Assembly (NCBI GenBank): GCA_017541365.1
Contig: JAFXZF010000049.1
Location: 1-64,000 of the forward strand
Length of the DNA: 64,000 nt
Source: Prevotella sp.
GTDB taxonomy: Bacteria; Bacteroidota; Bacteroidia; Bacteroidales; Bacteroidaceae
Reading direction: 5' to 3'
This document shows, piece after piece, positions 27,322-34,850 of the stretch. Position 1 is the first letter of the stretch, and every line of letters starts with the position of its first letter. The notes below the pieces were generated by a model. It did no database searches and was not told the DNA's origin. It was given only the letters and a program-made list of their open reading frames with translations. A program made the position numbers and the translations under genes.

Positions 27322-29124
27322 ATGGAAGCCATTGAATTTTTAGGGTTTAACGTCTATGCCTGGATAACAATAGCAACGGTACTGGGCATGTTTACAGTGC
27401 TGCTGTTTACCAAGTGGCGCAGCGACATGGTATTTCTCGGAGCCATCGGAGTGCTCTACGTCACTGGTGTGCTCGATGCCAAGGATGCCTTCTCGGGGTT
27501 CAGTAGTACGTCGGTGGTTACGGTCGGCGTGCTGTTTGTGGTTGTAGCGGGACTGACACACACGGGGGTGTTGCAATGGATAGTGAAGCATCTGTTAGGC
27601 ACACCTGATAGCTATTCTAAGGCGGTGACACGATTGATGCTGCCTGTTGCCGCGCTCAGTTCATTTCTCAGCAATACCACGGTGGTGACGCTCTTTGTGG
27701 GCATTGTAAAGATATGGGCTAAGAAGCTCGGAGTGGCACCCTCAAAACTGCTCATCCCCCTGAGCTACGCCTCAGGCATGGGTGGTGTGTGTACGCTCAT
27801 AGGCACACCGCCAAACCTTATCATCGGCGGACTATATGAAGAGAAGACGGGCGAGGCAATGAACATACTGACCACCACCATCCCTGGACTGTTCTGTCTG
27901 ACAGTGGGTGTGCTGTCGGTTATCGCCATGCGCCGTCTGCTGCCTGACCGCAAGGCTCCTGAGAGCGCCTTTGAATCTACTGGCGACTACACCGTGGGAC
28001 TGCAGGTGCCGTCAGACAATCCTTATATCGGCGAGACGCTGAGCGAGGCCGGACTGTTTGATGTCAGCGGAGGCAGTTTGATAAAGATGTCTCACTTCGA
28101 CAATATCCTCGTGCCCATCACCGAGGATGAGCCCATCATGGGTGGCGACCATCTGGTGTATGCCGGACAGATAGACGAGATAATAGAAATGGCTAAGCAC
28201 CACCAGTTGGTGAGTGACTACGGACAAGTCTTCTCCATCAATCAGGTTGACAGAGACCGCCCACTGCATACGGCGTACGTCAGCTATGGCAGCCGACTGA
28301 TAGGAAAGACCATCAGCGATGTTTCGCTGGAGAAAGAAAATAATGTGGTACTGGCAGCCGTGGCACGTCGTGGCGAACGCATCGACGAGGCACCGCGTAA
28401 GGTGGTGCTGCAAGCTGGCGACACGCTGTTGTTGGTATGTCCCAAGGGCTTCAATCCCTACAATTCTCCCCTGACAAAAGATGTTCATTTCTTTGACTCC
28501 GACGATGTGCCAAACATAGGACGTGGCACCATCGTTTCCACCATCATCATGATAGCCATGGTGGCACTCTCCGCCTTCGGCATCATGCCATTGCTGCAGT
28601 GTGCCTTCCTCGCAGCCGCTGCCATGCTGATATGTCGCTGTTGCAATATGGATCAAGCCATGCGTGCCATCAATTGGGAGATACTCATGGTATTCGCAGG
28701 CAGTGCCGTCCTGGGTTTGGCTATACAGAAGACGGGCATCGCAGAATGGCTTGCCAATGGCATACTCGATGTCTGTGGCACAAATCCGTTGGTGGTGATG
28801 ACTGCCGTATGCCTCGTAGGCACCTTTATCACTGAGTTTATCTCCAACACCGCCGCAGGTGCCATGTTCTTCCCCATCATGTATGATGCTGCCGAGAAAC
28901 TGGGCTATGAGCCCTTCCCCTTCCTCGTAGCCCTGATGGTGAGTGTGAGCAGCAGTTTCGCCACACCTATCGGTTCGCCCACCCACATGCTGGTATATGG
29001 TCCTGGTGGCTACCGCTTCAGCGACTTCATGCGCATCGGTCTGCTGATGAACATCATCATCCTTGCAGCAAACATCTTCATTGTGAATATAGTATATCCC
29101 TTAACTCCATTGATAGGTAAATAA
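27322..29124 (+). CDS. SLC13/DASS-type permease with two RCK_C (TrkA_C) domains
   Basis: 600 aa. Membrane segments 1-5 (residues 10-205) are followed by a soluble insert (about 215-390) with two TrkA_C folds (GLQVPSDNPYIGETLSEAGL and HTAYVSYGSRLIGKTISD), then the second membrane half (395-600). The divalent-anion transporter motifs SNTTVVTLFVGI, GTPPNLIIG and SNTAAGAMFFPI are present. Substrate candidates are dicarboxylate or sulfate with Na+; this cannot be decided. It is 65 bases before the amidohydrolase, which has its own promoter. A long antisense frame (28012-28986) is a shadow. Confidence 0.87.
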   Translation: MEAIEFLGFNVYAWITIATVLGMFTVLLFTKWRSDMVFLGAIGVLYVTGVLDAKDAFSGFSSTSVVTVGVLFVVVAGLTHTGVLQWIVKHLLGTPDSYSKAVTRLMLPVAALSSFLSNTTVVTLFVGIVKIWAKKLGVAPSKLLIPLSYASGMGGVCTLIGTPPNLIIGGLYEEKTGEAMNILTTTIPGLFCLTVGVLSVIAMRRLLPDRKAPESAFESTGDYTVGLQVPSDNPYIGETLSEAGLFDVSGGSLIKMSHFDNILVPITEDEPIMGGDHLVYAGQIDEIIEMAKHHQLVSDYGQVFSINQVDRDRPLHTAYVSYGSRLIGKTISDVSLEKENNVVLAAVARRGERIDEAPRKVVLQAGDTLLLVCPKGFNPYNSPLTKDVHFFDSDDVPNIGRGTIVSTIIMIAMVALSAFGIMPLLQCAFLAAAAMLICRCCNMDQAMRAINWEILMVFAGSAVLGLAIQKTGIAEWLANGILDVCGTNPLVVMTAVCLVGTFITEFISNTAAGAMFFPIMYDAAEKLGYEPFPFLVALMVSVSSSFATPIGSPTHMLVYGPGGYRFSDFMRIGLLMNIIILAANIFIVNIVYPLTPLIGK

Positions 29125-29148
29125 CCCATGCAAAAATACATATTTTTA

Positions 29149-29179
29149 TTGAGGGAACGAAAAAAAAATTGTAACTTTG
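29149..29179 (+). promoter_or_regulatory. Promoter for the amidohydrolase
   Basis: TTG (29149-29151), 20 bases, TAACTTTG (29172-29179). The ATG is at 29190, only 10 bases after the -7 box, so the mRNA would be leaderless or nearly so. Confidence 0.62.
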
Positions 29180-29189
29180 CAAAGAAAAC

Positions 29190-30500
29190 ATGAAGACGAG
29201 ACTTTATAACGCGAAAATACTCTCTATGCGAGAGGGCGAGGAAATCTTCGATGGCGAGATAGTCATCGAGGAGGGAAGGATTGTAAGACTCACCCCCGCC
29301 CCCTCTCTGGACACTTCGTTAGAGAGGGGAGAAAAATCCTCATGCGATGATGATTTTGAAGAGTTGGACTGCAAGGGCAACTTGCTGATGCCGGGCTTCA
29401 AGAATGCTCATGCGCACAGCGGAATGAGCGGCATGAGGAGTCTGGCGGATGACAAACCGCTGGACAAATGGCTGAACGAGGACATTTTTCCCGTGGAGGC
29501 GAAGCTGACGGGCGAGGACGTGTACTGGATGAGTCAGCTGTCAGTATTGGAGTACCTGACGAGCGGCATAACAGCGTGTTTTGACATGTACCTGGAACAG
29601 GAATGGGTGGCACGGGCGATGGACGACATGGGCTTCCGATGCGTGCAGACGGGAGGGGTGAACGACTTCTCGAAGGACGTGCGATGGATAGACTATATGT
29701 ATAACAAATACAACGTGCCTGGCTCGCTGCAGTCATACCAACTGGGCTTCCATGCAGAATATACCACGAACATGGACAACCTCAGGCTGATAGCCGACGT
29801 GGTGAGGAAGAACAGGGCTCCGCTGTGGGTGCACGCCTGCGAGACGGAGGCAGAGGTGAAAGGCTGCGTGGAGCGATACGGCATGACACCCGTGAGGTTT
29901 CTCGACTCGCTGGGCATGTTCGACTACGGCGGCGGCATATACCACGGGGTGTGGATGAGCGAGGATGATTATGAGGTGATGCAGAAGAGGGGACTGTACG
30001 TGGTGACCAACCCGGGCAGCAACACGAAACTGGCTTCGGGCATAGCGCCGATAAGCGAATACCTGAGGAGGGGCATCACGGTGGCGATAGGTACTGACGG
30101 TCCTGCATCGAACAACTGTCTGGACATGTTTCGCGAAATGTTCCTCGTGGCAGGGCTTGCCAAACTGCGCGAGAGGGATGCGGCGGCGATTGACGCGCGC
30201 GAGGTGCTGAGGATGGCAACGGTGAACGGTGCGAAGGCGATGGGGCTGGACGACTGTGACGTGCTGGCACCCGGCAAGAGGGCTGACATAATAATGATAG
30301 ACCTCAACCAGCCTAACATGCAGCCTATCAACAACATAGAGAAGAATCTGGTATATTCGGGTTCGAAGCAGAACGTGAAGATGACGATGGTGAACGGCAA
30401 GATTCTCTACATGGATGGGAAGTTCAATGCCAATGTGGAGGAGATATATAAGAACGTTCAAAAGGTCAAAAGTTCAAGGGTTCAATGTACAACATCTTAG
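29190..30500 (+). CDS. Amidohydrolase (adenosine/SAH/MTA deaminase-like or related)
   Basis: 436 aa. Metal-dependent hydrolase: HAHSGMSG supplies the HxH pair near residue 72, HACETEAEV a ligand histidine near 210, and AIGTDGPASNN the catalytic aspartate near 304. This fits the subfamily of S-adenosylhomocysteine and methylthioadenosine deaminases and related aminohydrolases. Residues 34-58 are an insertion (PSLDTSLERGEKSSCDDDFE) encoded around an inverted repeat. The C-terminal residues (VQKVKSSRVQCTTS) come from a GTTCAA-type repeat. It overlaps the next gene by 16 bases. Confidence 0.85.
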   Translation: MKTRLYNAKILSMREGEEIFDGEIVIEEGRIVRLTPAPSLDTSLERGEKSSCDDDFEELDCKGNLLMPGFKNAHAHSGMSGMRSLADDKPLDKWLNEDIFPVEAKLTGEDVYWMSQLSVLEYLTSGITACFDMYLEQEWVARAMDDMGFRCVQTGGVNDFSKDVRWIDYMYNKYNVPGSLQSYQLGFHAEYTTNMDNLRLIADVVRKNRAPLWVHACETEAEVKGCVERYGMTPVRFLDSLGMFDYGGGIYHGVWMSEDDYEVMQKRGLYVVTNPGSNTKLASGIAPISEYLRRGITVAIGTDGPASNNCLDMFREMFLVAGLAKLRERDAAAIDAREVLRMATVNGAKAMGLDDCDVLAPGKRADIIMIDLNQPNMQPINNIEKNLVYSGSKQNVKMTMVNGKILYMDGKFNANVEEIYKNVQKVKSSRVQCTTS

Positions 30501-31492
30501 CAAAAGCAGCCAACTGGCTGAGCACATACACATCATACTTCATCATCGCCGTGGCGGTGGTGACTTACTTCGTGCCTGACCTCTTCACATGGGTGCACGG
30601 CACTACGCAGTCGGCGGTGCTGGGATTCATAATGCTCACCATGGGACTGACGCTGACCATGCAGGACATGAGGGTACTGGCAGCGCGTCCGTGGGACATC
30701 CTCATTGGCACCTGCGCACAGTACTCACTCATGCCACTGATAGCATGGACGCTGACGATAGGCGTGGGCTATTTGGGCATCACCATTCCAAAGCCCGTGA
30801 TAGTGGGCATAATACTGGTGGGATGCTGCCCAGGAGGGGTGTCGAGCAACATCATGTCATACCTGTGCCGAGGTGACGTGGCATTCTCCGTGGGCATGAC
30901 GACAGCCTCTACCCTACTCGCCCCCGTGGTGACACCCCTTCTGGTGTTGTGGTTGGCTGGCGAACAGGTGGAGGTGGATGCCGTGGGGATGTTCATCAAC
31001 ATACTGATAGTGACGCTGATACCAGTGACGGCGGGTTTCTTTGCCAACCTCTTCTGGGGCAGGAACGAAGGCTTCAAGAGGGCGCAGGCGGTGATGCCTG
31101 CCTTCTCAGTGCTGGGACTTGCCTGCATAGTGGGCGGAGTGATATCGGCAGTGCACGACAAACTGATGACTGAGGGCATAATGTTCTTCCTGCTCGTCTT
31201 TGCCGTGGTGCTGTGCCACAACAGCCTGGGATACCTCACTGGCTACTCGGTGGGAAAGCTGTTCAACTTCTCGAAGGCGAAGAACAGAACCATCTCCATC
31301 GAGGTGGGAATGCAGAATGCAGGACTTGCCACCGTGCTCGCCTCCACATTCTTCGCCGTCAGCTGTCCGCTCGCCGTGATACCATGCGCCGTAAGCTGTG
31401 CCTGGCACTCCATATCTGGCACGATACTGGCGACGTGGTTCAGGGGGAGGGACGAGGCAGTTCACAATTCACAGTGCACAGTGCACAGTTGA
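30485..31492 (+). CDS. Bile acid:sodium symporter (BASS/SLC10) family transporter
   Basis: 335 aa, nine or ten membrane segments. Family signatures are MLTMGLTLTMQDM near residue 53, VGCCPGGVSSNIMSYL near 110 and SIEVGMQNAGLATVLAS near 265, which contain the crossed-helix Na+ and substrate sites. Bacterial members carry bile acids, pantoate or other organic anions; the substrate is unknown here. The start codon lies within a repeat that also encodes the previous gene's end, and its own last residues (VHNSQCTVHS) come from another tandem repeat (TTCACAGTGCACAG). Confidence 0.88.
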   Translation: MYNILAKAANWLSTYTSYFIIAVAVVTYFVPDLFTWVHGTTQSAVLGFIMLTMGLTLTMQDMRVLAARPWDILIGTCAQYSLMPLIAWTLTIGVGYLGITIPKPVIVGIILVGCCPGGVSSNIMSYLCRGDVAFSVGMTTASTLLAPVVTPLLVLWLAGEQVEVDAVGMFINILIVTLIPVTAGFFANLFWGRNEGFKRAQAVMPAFSVLGLACIVGGVISAVHDKLMTEGIMFFLLVFAVVLCHNSLGYLTGYSVGKLFNFSKAKNRTISIEVGMQNAGLATVLASTFFAVSCPLAVIPCAVSCAWHSISGTILATWFRGRDEAVHNSQCTVHS

Positions 31493-31541
31493 GGCTCTCA
31501 AGTATCGTCTTCTAACTCCTTTTAACTCCTAATAAAGAAAT

Positions 31542-33368
31542 ATGGACTACATTGTTTCAGCCAGAAAATACCGTCCGATGACGTTCGACAGTGTGGTGGG
31601 GCAGTCAGCCCTGACGACCACGCTGAAGAATGCCGTGCAGAGCGGCAAACTGGCACACGCATATCTATTTTGCGGACCGAGGGGCGTGGGCAAGACCACC
31701 TGCGCCAGGATATTCGCAAAGGTTATCAATTGTACATCACCCACCCCATCGGGCGATGCCTGTGGAGAGTGCGAGAGCTGCAAGGCTTTCGACGAGGGCA
31801 GGTCACTAAACATCTTTGAGCTCGATGCTGCATCAAACAACGGCGTGGAGCACATCAAGCAACTGATGGAGCAGACACGCATACCGCCGCAGACGGGCAA
31901 GTACAAGGTGTTTATCATCGACGAGGTGCACATGCTCTCTACGCAGGCCTTCAACGCTTTCCTGAAGACGTTGGAGGAACCGCCACAGCACGTAATCTTC
32001 ATACTCGCCACGACGGAGAAGCACAAGATACTGCCCACCATCATATCACGTTGTCAGATATACGACTTCGAGCGCATGACGGTGCAGAACATCATCAACC
32101 ACCTCAAGGGAGTGGCGGAGAAAGAGGGCTACACCTACGAGGACGAAGCACTGAACGTGATAGCCGAGAAGGCTGACGGTGGCATGCGCGATGCCCTCTC
32201 CATATTTGACCAGGCAGCAAGTTTCTGCCAGGGGAACATAACCTACGAGAAGGTGCTGGAAGACCTCAACGTGCTCGATGCGGAGAACTACTTCAAGATT
32301 ATAGACCTGGCACTGGAGAACAAGGTGAGCGACATCATGGTGATTGTCAACACGCTGCTGGCAAAGGGATTTGATGCTGGAAAGATGGTCAACGGACTCG
32401 CCTCACACGTGAGAAACGTGCTGATGGCTACCGACCCACAGACGACACAGCTGATAGAGGCAAGCGACAGCACACGACAGAAGTATGCCGAACAGGCTAA
32501 GAGGTGCAAACCGAAGTTTCTGTACCAGGCGCTGAAGATACTCAACCAGTGTGACCTGGGATACCGCCAGAGCAGCAACAAACGACTGCTCGTGGAACTG
32601 ACGCTGATACAGGTGGCGCAGATAACACAACCCGACGACAGCGAGGCCTCGGGGCAATGGCCCTGTAAGAGACTAAAATCCCTGTTTAAGAAACTGCTTG
32701 GTGAGTCTCAACCTAATAAAATTGCATCACAGGTGGCAAAGGTTGAAGACGGTCATCAGGCTTCTGACGTTAACGTTAACGATAACATTAACGATAACCT
32801 TAACCATAACGATAACCTTAACCTTAACGATAACCTTAACCTTAACGGGAACCTTAATTTTCCCTCAAGGGGGGCAGAGGGCTCTCGCACTCAACTGAAA
32901 CTATCAGGCATAGGTGCTTCCTTTCGCAGCATGATGCAGAAGGACAAGGCGCCGAAGGCGACAGAGGATCTGTCACTCGGCGAGGCAGAGGGAGAGAGTG
33001 CCTCATTTACTGATGACGACCTGAGGAGAGAGTGGTTATCTATGTGCAACAGAATGATGGCAAACCGTGACCTCAACGCCCTGGCAAAACGTATGATGAA
33101 CATACACCTGAAGGTCACCACACTGCCACAGGTGGAAGCCATAGTGGAGAATACGCTGCTGATGACTGACGTGGAGCGCATCATGCCACGCATAAGGGTA
33201 ACGCTGGCACAGAGACTTCATAACGGAAAACTGGATATCACTATGCGTTTGGCAGAGAAACACGAAATGGCCAAACGACTCACACCACACGAATTTCTGG
33301 ACAAACTCGTCGAGACGTATCCTTCATTTGCATCATTTAAGGAAGAACTGAAACTGGAGGTGGAATAA
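31542..33368 (+). CDS. dnaX: DNA polymerase III subunits gamma and tau
   Basis: 608 aa. Walker A GPRGVGKTT at residues 45-53, the zinc module with CGECESC near 78, DEVHMLS near 127 and the arginine-finger SRC near 170 are intact, followed by the collar domain to about residue 365. The linker (about 366-480) contains an Asn/Asp/Leu-rich tract (residues about 408-440) encoded by GTTAAC/GATAAC hexamers, then a tau-like C-terminal domain (about 485-608). A programmed frameshift to make gamma is not evident to me. Confidence 0.93.
   Translation: MDYIVSARKYRPMTFDSVVGQSALTTTLKNAVQSGKLAHAYLFCGPRGVGKTTCARIFAKVINCTSPTPSGDACGECESCKAFDEGRSLNIFELDAASNNGVEHIKQLMEQTRIPPQTGKYKVFIIDEVHMLSTQAFNAFLKTLEEPPQHVIFILATTEKHKILPTIISRCQIYDFERMTVQNIINHLKGVAEKEGYTYEDEALNVIAEKADGGMRDALSIFDQAASFCQGNITYEKVLEDLNVLDAENYFKIIDLALENKVSDIMVIVNTLLAKGFDAGKMVNGLASHVRNVLMATDPQTTQLIEASDSTRQKYAEQAKRCKPKFLYQALKILNQCDLGYRQSSNKRLLVELTLIQVAQITQPDDSEASGQWPCKRLKSLFKKLLGESQPNKIASQVAKVEDGHQASDVNVNDNINDNLNHNDNLNLNDNLNLNGNLNFPSRGAEGSRTQLKLSGIGASFRSMMQKDKAPKATEDLSLGEAEGESASFTDDDLRREWLSMCNRMMANRDLNALAKRMMNIHLKVTTLPQVEAIVENTLLMTDVERIMPRIRVTLAQRLHNGKLDITMRLAEKHEMAKRLTPHEFLDKLVETYPSFASFKEELKLEVE
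32767..32862 (+). repeat. GTTAAC-type hexamer array inside dnaX
   Basis: About 95 bases of AACGTT, AACGAT and AACCTT units ending in AACGGGAACC, read in frame as alternating Asn with Asp, Leu, Val and Ile (for example NDNINDNLNHNDNLNLNDN). Unit length is six, so copy-number change keeps the frame. It lies in the flexible linker of the protein. Confidence 0.95.
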
Positions 33369-33403
33369 ATAACGCTAACGATAACGTTAACATTAACGGG
33401 AAC
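33369..33403. repeat. GTTAAC-type element between dnaX and the response regulator
   Basis: The 35-base convergent gap is made of AACGCTAACGATAACGTT, ACATT and AACGGGAACT, the same family and the same GGGAAC end as in dnaX and at 26930-26942. I see no hairpin-plus-T terminator here. Confidence 0.85.
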
Positions 33404-33814
33404 TTATCCAAAGAGTTTGTTAAGTTGCTCGATAACGCTGTTTTGTAGACGCTCCATAATTATGGGTTTGGTGATGTAGTCCTCTGCACCCATGGCGATG
33501 CCCTTTGCTACATCATCGTTGGAGTTGAGAGCCGACAGGATAATAACAGGAATAGACTTTGTCGCCTCATCGGCACGCAGGCGGCGAAGTACCTCAAAAC
33601 CATTCATACGAGGCATCATAAGGTCAAGAAGCACGAGGTCGGGCTTCTGGCGAGCTATCTTCTCCATCGCTACCACACCATCCTCTGCCTCGTCGGTAGT
33701 AAGACCGAGGGGCTGCAACATCTTTTTTACCAACAGTACGTTGAGAGGGATGTCGTCAACAACGAGAATCTTAACCTTACCAGGGTCGATGTTAGGATTG
33801 AGGGAGAGTTTCAT
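33404..33814 (-). CDS. Single-domain response regulator (CheY-like receiver)
   Basis: 136 aa, a receiver domain only. The acidic pocket (VDDI near residue 19), the phosphorylation aspartate in LVLLDLMMPRMNG near 62, the switch Ser in ILSALNS near 93 and the lysine in YITKPI near 115 are all present, so it is probably phosphorylated. There is no output domain and no histidine kinase nearby. It is 14 bases after gpsA and probably the last gene of a lysS-gpsA transcript. Confidence 0.9.
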   Translation of the reverse strand: MKLSLNPNIDPGKVKILVVDDIPLNVLLVKKMLQPLGLTTDEAEDGVVAMEKIARQKPDLVLLDLMMPRMNGFEVLRRLRADEATKSIPVIILSALNSNDDVAKGIAMGAEDYITKPIIMERLQNSVIEQLNKLFG

Positions 33815-33828
33815 AATATATAGGTGAG

Positions 33829-34836
33829 TTACCTGAAAGAGTCAGTCAACAATTTTATCTCTACCTGTGGCGAGATACGTTCGTAGAGGATGTTATATAC
33901 AGCATCAAGGATAGGCATATTGACATGCATGTGCTTATTTATCTCCTTCATACACTTGGTGCCAAAATATCCTTCAGCTATCATCTCCATCTCTATCTGT
34001 GCCGACTTGACGGAGTAGCCCTTGCCTATCATGGTGCCAAAGGTGCGGTTGCGCGAGAAATTGGAGTAGCCTGTCACGAGGAGGTCACCCATGTATGCCG
34101 AGTCCTCCATACGGCGCTCTATAGGATGTATGCTTTGCAGGAAACGTGACATCTCCTGCAGGGCATTGGATATGAGTACCGCCTGGAAGTTGTCACCATA
34201 CTTCAATCCCGAACAGATGCCTGATGCTATGGAATACACATTTTTGAGCACAGAGGCATACTCTATGCCGATGACGTCATCAGACACCTTGGTCTTGACA
34301 TACCGATTGGCGAGAACATCGGCAAAGGCCTGAGCCTTGTCGAGGTCGGAACATCCTACGGTAAGGTACGTGAGGCGCTCCAGAGCTACCTCCTCAGCGT
34401 GAGACGGTCCACCGATACAGGCAAGATTGTCGGTAGGCACATCGAGCACCTCATGGAAATACTCTGAGCAACAGAGGTTCTCATCGGGCACGATACCCTT
34501 GATGGCGGTAACGACAAACTTGTCACGAAGTCTCACCTTGAGTTTCTTCAGGTGATTCTTCATATATGGTGATGGGGTGACAAATACGAGGGTGTCGTAC
34601 TCTGTGGCAATTTTGTTGATGTCGGAGGTAAACTCTATCTCGTCGAGATTGAAATGTACTCCGGTAAGGTAAGCAGGATTGTGCCCCATGCGCTTGAAAT
34701 CCTCTATGCGGTCATCCCTACGCATGTACCACCCTATATGATGAGTGCTGTCCAAGACAATCTTGGCAATAGCCGTCGCCCAGCTACCACCTCCGATTAC
34801 TGCTATTTTACCACAGTCGAACACCTTTGTTTTCAA
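33829..34836 (-). CDS. gpsA: Glycerol-3-phosphate dehydrogenase [NAD(P)+]
   Basis: 335 aa. It reduces dihydroxyacetone phosphate to sn-glycerol 3-phosphate for phospholipid synthesis. The NAD loop GGGSWATAIAKI is at residues 16-27, the catalytic-site lysines are in AIKGI and VLKNVYSIASG near 114 and 213, and the ERRMEDSAYMGDLLVTGYS segment near 250 is typical of Bacteroidota. Note GGGSWATA rather than the common GAGSWGTA. It lies 14 bases from each neighbour. Confidence 0.94.
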   Translation of the reverse strand: MKTKVFDCGKIAVIGGGSWATAIAKIVLDSTHHIGWYMRRDDRIEDFKRMGHNPAYLTGVHFNLDEIEFTSDINKIATEYDTLVFVTPSPYMKNHLKKLKVRLRDKFVVTAIKGIVPDENLCCSEYFHEVLDVPTDNLACIGGPSHAEEVALERLTYLTVGCSDLDKAQAFADVLANRYVKTKVSDDVIGIEYASVLKNVYSIASGICSGLKYGDNFQAVLISNALQEMSRFLQSIHPIERRMEDSAYMGDLLVTGYSNFSRNRTFGTMIGKGYSVKSAQIEMEMIAEGYFGTKCMKEINKHMHVNMPILDAVYNILYERISPQVEIKLLTDSFR

Positions 34837-34850
34837 TTGACAATTGACAA

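Noticed and set aside
28012..28986. 324-residue open frame on the minus strand
   Set aside because: It is antisense to the SLC13 transporter, which has clear family motifs; the antisense product is rich in His and Tyr with no recognisable domain.
29733..30461. 242-residue open frame on the minus strand
   Set aside because: It is antisense to the amidohydrolase and His/Arg-rich, as expected from the complement of that gene.
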